Below, piece after piece: positions 1 through 4,448 of a stretch of 5,911 bases of DNA. Each line of letters begins with the position of its first letter. Within the stretch, counting starts at the first letter, position 1. The DNA lies in NCBI GenBank assembly GCA_013298745.1, contig JAAFIT010000073.1, forward strand, positions 1 to 5,911. The letters run 5' to 3'. The notes beneath the pieces are model-generated. The model saw only the letters and a program-made list of their open reading frames with translations. It made no database searches and was not told the DNA's origin. A program made the translations under genes and the position numbers. Source of the DNA: Sphingomonadales bacterium. Lineage in GTDB: Bacteria; Pseudomonadota; Alphaproteobacteria; Sphingomonadales; Sphingomonadaceae.

Positions 1-1
1 C

Positions 2-151
2 GAAGGCACGATGGAAGCCGGCGCCTGGTCGTGCGGCATGGTTGTCGGCCTGATCCACGACATCCCGACCTGCAAGGACCTGATCGACGGCATCATGGCC
101 GAAGCCCATGCCATCATCACCGGCCGGCTGGCGCGGTTCGCCGCATCATGA
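2..151 (+). CDS. Probable nitronate monooxygenase (2-nitropropane dioxygenase-like flavoprotein), C-terminal end only
   Basis: Only the last 49 residues lie in the window; the gene starts before position 1 and stops at TGA 149-151. The visible part reads GAWSCGMVVGLIHDIPTCKD and continues into an amphipathic helix (LIDGIMAEAHAII). A GQ..G.I.DIPT..E-like turn followed by a helix ending near EA.xII is typical of the C-terminus of the NAD(P)H-dependent flavin oxidoreductase / nitronate monooxygenase family, FMN-binding TIM-barrel enzymes that oxidise alkyl nitronates or act in acyl-CoA-linked oxidoreduction. The FMN-binding core and the catalytic His are outside the window, so the family call rests on this tail alone. 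The stop overlaps the start of the next gene by four bases (ATGA), so the two are probably translationally coupled and functionally linked. Another TIM-barrel oxidoreductase cannot be excluded. Confidence 0.62.
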   Translation, partial: EGTMEAGAWSCGMVVGLIHDIPTCKDLIDGIMAEAHAIITGRLARFAAS

Positions 152-975
152 GCGACGATCCCATCCTCTATGCCGTCGAGGCGGGGGTGGCGACGATCAC
201 CCTCAACCGCCCCGACAAGCTCAACGCGCTCACGCCCGAGATGCTCAGCGGCTTTTTTGCCGCCGTGGCGCGCGCCGCCGCGGACCCGGACGCCAAGGTG
301 ATCGTTGTCACCGGCGCCGGGCGCGGCTTTTCGGCCGGGCTCGATCTCGGCATCATCGGCAGCGGTGCCGGGCATCGCCTCGAAACGCATCCGGCGCACA
401 CGCCCATATGGGGTGATGATGTCGGCCCGGCGCTGGCACCCTATTACAGCGGCGGCTGGCCAGTGCTGATCACCAGCCGCAAGCCGACGATCGCCGCCAT
501 CAACGGCCCCGCATTCGGCTGGGGCTTCATCCTGTCCCTCCATTGCGACATCCGCTTTGCGGCGAAATCGGCGCTGTTCAACGCCACCTTCGCGCGCATC
601 GGTGTGCCCGGTGAAAAGGGCTCTGCCTGGCTGCTCACCCGCCATATCGGCCAGGCGCGCGCCCTGGACCTGCTCTACACCGCCCGCCGCTTCGATGGCG
701 TCGAGGCGGAACGGCTGGGCCTCGTCAATGCGGTTCTCGAAGACGACGCGCTCATGCCCCACGTCATCGAATATGCCCGCAACATCGCCACCTTCTCGGC
801 ACCACGCGCGCTCGCGGCGATGAAGGCGCAAGTGTGGACGGCGCTCGACGAGGATTATTCGACAGCCTTCGCCGCCGCCGACAAGGAACAGGATATCGCC
901 TCGGCCAGCGCCGATTTCCGCGAAGCCTTTGCCAGCTATCGTGAGAAGCGGGTGCCGAAGTTCAGCGGGAAATAG
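148..975 (+). CDS. Crotonase-fold (enoyl-CoA hydratase/isomerase family) protein lacking both classical catalytic glutamates
   Basis: This 275-residue protein has the normal length of a single-domain crotonase. Family landmarks are the N-terminal VATITLNRPDKLNAL strand-turn (residues 14-28), the first CoA/oxyanion loop GAGRGFSAGLDL (56-67), the second oxyanion segment AINGPAFGWGF (117-127) with CDIRFAA after it (133-139), and the helix DGVEAERLGLVN (183-194). CoA thioesters bind in this fold, and the cytosolic enzyme would act on an acyl-CoA. By eye alignment to rat mitochondrial hydratase, Glu144 corresponds to Ile128 and Glu164 to Phe148, so straightforward hydration of a 2-enoyl-CoA is doubtful; an isomerase, hydrolase or other crotonase reaction is possible. 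The start at 148 was chosen because homology begins just after it and it overlaps the upstream stop as ATGA. An in-frame ATG at 31 would add a Pro/Arg/His-rich stretch lying inside the upstream gene. The exact substrate is not recognisable. Confidence 0.88.
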   Translation: MSDDPILYAVEAGVATITLNRPDKLNALTPEMLSGFFAAVARAAADPDAKVIVVTGAGRGFSAGLDLGIIGSGAGHRLETHPAHTPIWGDDVGPALAPYYSGGWPVLITSRKPTIAAINGPAFGWGFILSLHCDIRFAAKSALFNATFARIGVPGEKGSAWLLTRHIGQARALDLLYTARRFDGVEAERLGLVNAVLEDDALMPHVIEYARNIATFSAPRALAAMKAQVWTALDEDYSTAFAAADKEQDIASASADFREAFASYREKRVPKFSGK

Positions 976-991
976 GAAGGGCCTCCGGCGG

Positions 992-1010
992 CTGGGGCCT
1001 AAGGCCCCAG
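992..1010. terminator. GC hairpin between convergent genes, possible bidirectional terminator or REP-like element
   Basis: CTGGGGCC (992-999) and GGCCCCAG (1003-1010) form a perfect 8-bp stem around TAA; the outer T and A of the loop could also pair. It fills most of the 39-bp gap between the crotonase stop (975) and the stop of the convergent membrane-protein gene (1015), the expected place for a shared terminator. There is no U-run on either side, so classical intrinsic termination is not assured. The flanks (CCTCCGGCGG before, ACCCC after) give it the look of a dispersed intergenic palindrome, but no second copy is seen in this window. Confidence 0.5.
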
Positions 1011-1014
1011 ACCC

Positions 1015-1440
1015 CTATCGAACGCGCAGCGATGCCTTTAGTGCCACCGCCGCCAGTACAACCGCCAATACGCTGGCATAATGTTCCGGCGGATGGTGCA
1101 CGGCATTGGCGCCCTTTAACAGCCAGCCGTCGATCGCCATCAGCCCGCGCTCGATGATGACGAGCAGCAGGAAGAGCGGCACCAACGGACGGTAGCGCAC
1201 GCCGATGATGACTTGCGCGATGCCATGCGGGATCTGCAGCGCGCCGAGCCAGGCGAAGACCGCAATAATCGTCGCGGCACGGGTCGACAGGTCAATCCCG
1301 GCGATAACGCCGGCGCCGCCATCGGGCAGGAAATAATGGATGCAGCCGGGGATGATCGACAGCACGCCGGTCAGGACGAGGAACCATGCCGAAGCCGGAT
1401 GGCCGCGATATTCGGCATTGGTGATCGGCGGCAGCAACAT
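1015..1440 (-). CDS. Uncharacterised four-helix integral membrane protein
   Basis: I do not recognise a named family. The 141-residue protein has four hydrophobic segments, at about residues 18-38 (ending IIPGCIHYFLPDGGAG), 54-80, 87-108 and 121-137, so it is probably an inner-membrane protein with both ends on the same side. Polar residues lie within or beside the helices, including His35, His72, Glu98, Arg99, Asp104 and a histidine-containing loop HHPPEH (116-121). The reading frame is open up to 1563, but the extra 41 residues (Ser/Arg-rich, not membrane-like) would overlap the neighbouring gene and include the promoter-like DNA at 1466-1497. ATG at 1440 is therefore preferred. Its ribosome-binding site is weak (GGGA about 8 nt upstream). 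It converges on the crotonase gene, and its own promoter with a dyad suggests dedicated regulation. Confidence 0.75.
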   Translation of the reverse strand: MLLPPITNAEYRGHPASAWFLVLTGVLSIIPGCIHYFLPDGGAGVIAGIDLSTRAATIIAVFAWLGALQIPHGIAQVIIGVRYRPLVPLFLLLVIIERGLMAIDGWLLKGANAVHHPPEHYASVLAVVLAAVALKASLRVR

Positions 1441-1456
1441 GGACGATCCCGCTTTA

Positions 1457-1481
1457 ATTATGGCATTTATAACGCCATAAT
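1457..1481 (-). promoter_or_regulatory. Perfect inverted repeat (candidate operator) upstream of the membrane-protein gene
   Basis: ATTATGGC (1457-1464) and GCCATAAT (1474-1481) are perfect 8-bp inverted arms separated by 9 bp, giving a centre-to-centre distance of 17 bp. This suits a homodimeric helix-turn-helix repressor. The dyad lies 17-41 bases upstream of the chosen ATG at 1440, in a strikingly AT-rich patch within GC-rich DNA. The candidate -10 box falls between the two arms, so a bound protein would occlude RNA polymerase. The regulator is not encoded in the window, and its family cannot be told from the site alone. Confidence 0.5.
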
Positions 1482-1497
1482 CGTTGCGGTGAGTCAA
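1466..1497 (-). promoter_or_regulatory. Candidate sigma70-type promoter for the membrane-protein gene
   Basis: Read on the minus strand, TTGACT (1497-1492) is a near-consensus -35 box. The AT-rich run GTTATAAA (1473-1466) offers a -10 box: GTTATA at an 18-bp spacing is the best compromise, while TATAAA would sit at 20 bp. Transcription would begin near 1461, leaving a leader of about 20 nt before ATG 1440. The promoter overlaps the inverted repeat at 1457-1481. This is a motif-based call only. Confidence 0.4.
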
Positions 1498-1507
1498 TCG
1501 GGACGGT

Positions 1508-1741
1508 TCAATCGATAGTGGCGACCAACTGGCAGCGATCGACGACGACATCGGGCGCGACATTGAGGTTGAGCCGGCCCGAAACCGGGGCGTAGAGCTC
1601 GAGCGTTGTCTTGTCGACGAGGATCTCGGCGATCACCTCGCCTTCCTGCACCGCCGCACCATCGGGACAAAGCCAGACGACCAGCGAGCCGGTCCGCTCA
1701 TCCTCGGCCCACAGGTCGAGGGGGACGCGTACGGCGGTCAT
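1508..1741 (-). CDS. Stand-alone lipoyl (biotinyl/lipoyl attachment) domain protein
   Basis: This 77-residue protein is a single lipoyl domain and nothing else. Residues 19-55 follow the family pattern: a W...G..VQEGEVIAEI strand-turn, then VDKTTLEL with the candidate modified Lys44 at the hairpin tip, then APVSG. The tip reads V-D-K-T, which matches the DK(A/V) lipoylation context of 2-oxoacid dehydrogenase E2 domains rather than the MKM motif of biotin carriers. Known E2 chains carry this domain fused to a subunit-binding domain and an acyltransferase domain, both absent here. As a free carrier it would act in trans, shuttling an acyl or reducing group on a lipoyl arm in the cytosol. No E1, E2, E3 or lipoate ligase gene is in the window. 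The ATG at 1741 has no clear Shine-Dalgarno sequence, but the domain begins immediately after it. Whether Lys44 is modified is unknown. Confidence 0.82.
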   Translation of the reverse strand: MTAVRVPLDLWAEDERTGSLVVWLCPDGAAVQEGEVIAEILVDKTTLELYAPVSGRLNLNVAPDVVVDRCQLVATID

Positions 1742-1912
1742 GACGCGTGCGTCCGGCGCGCAACACGATCAAGACGGCATAGCTCGAGGCGATAATTCAT
1801 TCTGTGGAGCCGGGGTGTCTGTGGCATGGGGAAATCCCGCGCGATCAAGCCCCGGAGCATAAGCCCGGCGCGCCGCGCTGCACCTTCCCCGAAGTGTTAG
1901 TTACGAATTTGA

Positions 1913-3421
1913 CTAGAGGCCGAGCGCATCAAGGTCGGCAGTTGCCGCCGCCAGATCGGCCCGTGCGACGGTCTGGCGGAAGGCGGCATCGAGGCGGCGA
2001 ACACGCGCGTCGGCGGCGGATTCCTCGCGGACGTTGACCAGGAAGAAGTCACTGCTGCCGAGCTCGAAGCGGCGGCGCTCGGCCACCGCCATGGTGGCGG
2101 CGCGATCGGCCTCGTCGGCGGCGATGCCGACCAGCTTGTCGGTGTTGGTGACGGCGATGCCAAGGCCATCGATATCGGCGACGATCTGGTCTTCGAGGAA
2201 ACGACGCCGGGCCTTGAAGGCATCGAGTTCGGCGTTGGTCTGCGCCAGTCGCCCGCGCGCTGCGCTTTGCTGGAGCGGCAGGGTAAAGGTGACGCCGACT
2301 TTGGATTCAAGGCCGTTGCGCGACGGACCGCCAAGGCCGACGGCGCCGAAATCATTCGAGGCTTCGACCTTCAGATCGAGCCGCGGCAGAAAGGCGTTGC
2401 GATCAAGTGCCAGCCGCTGACTGGCCGCTTTCAGCCGGATATCGAGGCCGCGCAGATCGGGGCGTTGCATGACGAGATCGCGCGGCTGTGCCGGGCGCGG
2501 CAGTGGTTGTGTTGGCGCAGCGGGCAAGCGGCGCACATCAGGGACAATCGGCACGCCATCGGCATCGCGCAGATACAGCGACAGCGCCGTCGCCGCGACG
2601 CCGAGCGCCTGTTCGGACTGCACCACCAGTGTCTTGCGGCGCAGGATATTCTGTTCATTCTCGGTGAGCAGGATTGTCGGCCGCGCGCCTTCGTCGATTT
2701 GGCGCTTGATGCCGGCCTGGCGATCCTCGGCCAATTTGAGCAGTTCCTGGTAGACCTTCAGCCGCAGCCCGGCGAACACCCAATTGTTGTACGCCTGAAT
2801 GGCGCGCGTCTGCACGCCGATGGCGACCATCAGCCGATCGGTATCGGCCAGCGCTACATCGGCTTCGGCCTGCACCCGGGCAAAGCGGCGGTCATCGATC
2901 AGGCGATCGCGCATCAGCGACAGCACGGCACCGGCCTTCAACTCACCCAATTGGCTGGTGAAGCGCTCATCCTCGTAAGTCGGAAAATCGCCGCCTGAAA
3001 CGCGGTAGCCGCCATAGGCATAGCCACCCCATTTCTCGAGCGGCTGCGTGACCCGGGATTCGACAAATCGGCCATCATAATAGCCGGTGAGGCGGGTTTC
3101 GGCATTGGCGCTGAAAACCGTGTCGAACGCCGCTTGGGCCGTGAGCAACCGCGCTTCGGCACCGCGCACGCGGGCGAGGGCTTCGAGGACTTGCGGGGCG
3201 TAGAAGCGCGACGAGGCGAGGACTTCGTCGAGCAGCAGCGGCGCCGGCTTGGGCGTAGAATTTGGCGCAGCCGCGGTCGCCGCTGCCGGCTTGGCAGCGT
3301 GGGCCTTCGCCGCCGGCGCGGCTGCGGCTGGGGTGCCAGCCAGCGCCAGCACTCCTAACCCCAACGCGATGACCCGGACGCGCTTACTTGGCACTGGGCG
3401 CAGGGGCCGACGAGGCGGCAT
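1913..3421 (-). CDS. TolC-family outer-membrane efflux channel protein
   Basis: This 502-residue protein forms the outer-membrane and periplasmic-tunnel part of the exporter. A signal peptide is visible, with basic residues (KRVRV, 13-17), a hydrophobic core (IALGLGVLALAG, 18-29) and an Ala-rich cleavage region near 32-36. A low-complexity Ala/Pro/Lys segment follows to about residue 62. Two repeated TolC/OEP modules then appear: the first has helices around 64-100 and 170-285, the second around 315-345 and 385-500. FLPRLDLKVEASNDFG (344-359) and RFELGSSDFFLVNVREE (451-467) are typical strand-turn and helix motifs of the second module. No lipobox cysteine is present, unlike RND-type OprM/NodT lipoproteins. 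The ATG at 3421 overlaps the adaptor gene by 38 bp; a GTG at 3394 would give a shorter, more typical signal peptide and an 11-bp overlap. Neither has a strong ribosome-binding site, so translational coupling is likely. It is the last gene of the operon. Confidence 0.92.
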   Translation of the reverse strand: MPPRRPLRPVPSKRVRVIALGLGVLALAGTPAAAAPAAKAHAAKPAAATAAAPNSTPKPAPLLLDEVLASSRFYAPQVLEALARVRGAEARLLTAQAAFDTVFSANAETRLTGYYDGRFVESRVTQPLEKWGGYAYGGYRVSGGDFPTYEDERFTSQLGELKAGAVLSLMRDRLIDDRRFARVQAEADVALADTDRLMVAIGVQTRAIQAYNNWVFAGLRLKVYQELLKLAEDRQAGIKRQIDEGARPTILLTENEQNILRRKTLVVQSEQALGVAATALSLYLRDADGVPIVPDVRRLPAAPTQPLPRPAQPRDLVMQRPDLRGLDIRLKAASQRLALDRNAFLPRLDLKVEASNDFGAVGLGGPSRNGLESKVGVTFTLPLQQSAARGRLAQTNAELDAFKARRRFLEDQIVADIDGLGIAVTNTDKLVGIAADEADRAATMAVAERRRFELGSSDFFLVNVREESAADARVRRLDAAFRQTVARADLAAATADLDALGL

Positions 3422-4448
3422 CGGTTGTCGGTGCTTCGAGCAACGGCGGTGTGTACTGCAACGGGAAGTCGTTGAGCAGGCGCCACAGTTCGAACCACAC
3501 CTTGACGGTATCCATCAGGACCCAGCCGCGCGATGCAGCGCCAAGGCGCACCGAAGGTTCCTGCGGCCATGGCGGTTTGCCCGGAGTCGGCTCCACGAGG
3601 ATGCGATAAAGCCCGTTCGATGAGGCGGCGCTGTCGATCGCCATCACCTGGCCATCGAAGAAGCCGCGCGCGATCGACGGCCAACCCGAGAACTGGATCG
3701 CCGGCCAGCCTTCGAACTCGAGCCGAACCTTGCGGCCGATGTGGATCAGCGAGATGTCGCGGCCGTTCATATACAGCTCTACGACACGCTTCGATTCTTC
3801 GGGAACAAAGCTCGCCAGCACATCGCCCTGCTTGATGACGGCGTTGCTGTCGTCGCCCTTCACCCGCATGATGCGGCCGGTTCGCGGTGCGACGATCGTC
3901 TGGTTCGATTGCCGCTGGATGTTGGTGTCGATGCGATTGAGCTCGCCCTGGCCCTGCGCGATCTTGGCCTGATAATCCGCCACCTTGATCTGGGCGAGTT
4001 CCCAATCGCGGCGCGAGCCAAGCCCTTCACGATAAAGCGTGCCGGTGCGCTCGACATCGATCTGGGCGACGCGGGCAGCCTGGCGCGCTGCTTCGGCCTC
4101 GGCTTCGATCTGGGCGCGCTCGGCGCGCAACCGATCAACATAGCGCGGATCGATATCGACAATGCGGACGATCGGATCGCCGGCCTTCACGCTGTCACCA
4201 TCGGTGACATACCATTTCTCGACACGGCCCCCCACCATCGCAGTGATGTTCTGCTGGCGATCGAGCGGATCAAGCGCAATCACCGTGCCGCTGCCGGCGG
4301 CCGTCTGCACCCAGGGCACAGTCAGCGCAAAGACGATGATGGTGACGATGGTGATGGCGACAAGGATCCCGAAGGTGCGCGCCACCCGCGGCGGCTCTAG
4401 CGACGCCAGCGTCTTGAATCGGCGGTTGAAGTCGAGGTTAGTTGCCAT
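3384..4448 (-). CDS. HlyD-family periplasmic adaptor (membrane fusion) protein
   Basis: This 354-residue protein would bridge the inner-membrane ABC subunit and the TolC channel. It has a short cytosolic N-terminus (1-23), one membrane anchor (about 24-46, FGILVAITIVTIIVFALTV) and a periplasmic remainder. The first half of the lipoyl-like barrel-sandwich is at about 52-97 (GGRVEKWYVTDGDSVKAGD). An Ala/Arg/Glu/Gln-rich coiled-coil hairpin spans about 101-180. The second lipoyl half follows at 184-215 (IVAPRTGRIMRV, then KQGDVLASF), and beta-barrel strands start near 221 (VVELYMNGRDISLIHIGRKV). The C-terminus is unusual: WVLMDTVKVWFELWRLLNDF (310-329) is aromatic and hydrophobic, followed by a Pro/Ala/Ser-rich tail. 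The hairpin is short compared with classical HlyD. The ATG at 4448 is preceded by GGAGG six bases away and overlaps the ABC gene by 11 bp. The family call is firm; the substrate is unknown. Confidence 0.93.
   Translation of the reverse strand: MATNLDFNRRFKTLASLEPPRVARTFGILVAITIVTIIVFALTVPWVQTAAGSGTVIALDPLDRQQNITAMVGGRVEKWYVTDGDSVKAGDPIVRIVDIDPRYVDRLRAERAQIEAEAEAARQAARVAQIDVERTGTLYREGLGSRRDWELAQIKVADYQAKIAQGQGELNRIDTNIQRQSNQTIVAPRTGRIMRVKGDDSNAVIKQGDVLASFVPEESKRVVELYMNGRDISLIHIGRKVRLEFEGWPAIQFSGWPSIARGFFDGQVMAIDSAASSNGLYRILVEPTPGKPPWPQEPSVRLGAASRGWVLMDTVKVWFELWRLLNDFPLQYTPPLLEAPTTDAASSAPAPSAK

Noticed and set aside
31..147. Upstream extension of the crotonase frame to ATG 31
   Set aside because: The extra residues are Pro/Arg/His-rich with no crotonase similarity and lie inside the upstream flavoprotein gene. 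ATG 148 with the ATGA overlap is more natural.
1441..1563. Upstream extension of the small membrane protein to ATG 1563
   Set aside because: It would run through the promoter-like sequence and inverted repeat and overlap the lipoyl gene by more than 50 bp. The added residues are Ser/Arg-rich and unlike the membrane protein.
1852..1868. Imperfect hairpin (CCGG-A-GC / GCCCGG around ATAA) downstream of the TolC-family gene, considered as an operon terminator
   Set aside because: Only about six pairs with a bulge, no U-run, and similar GC hairpins arise by chance here. The 171-bp gap 1742-1912 otherwise shows no clear promoter, RNA or repeat.
2267..2998. Long + strand open frame (243 codons) antisense to the TolC-family gene
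   Set aside because: It is entirely opposite a well-supported gene. High GC lengthens antisense frames, and its translation shows no recognisable domain.
3741..4400. Long + strand open frame (219 codons) antisense to the HlyD-family gene
   Set aside because: Its composition mirrors the opposite coding strand, it has no family motif, and the adaptor on the minus strand has a clear domain order and a strong ribosome-binding site.
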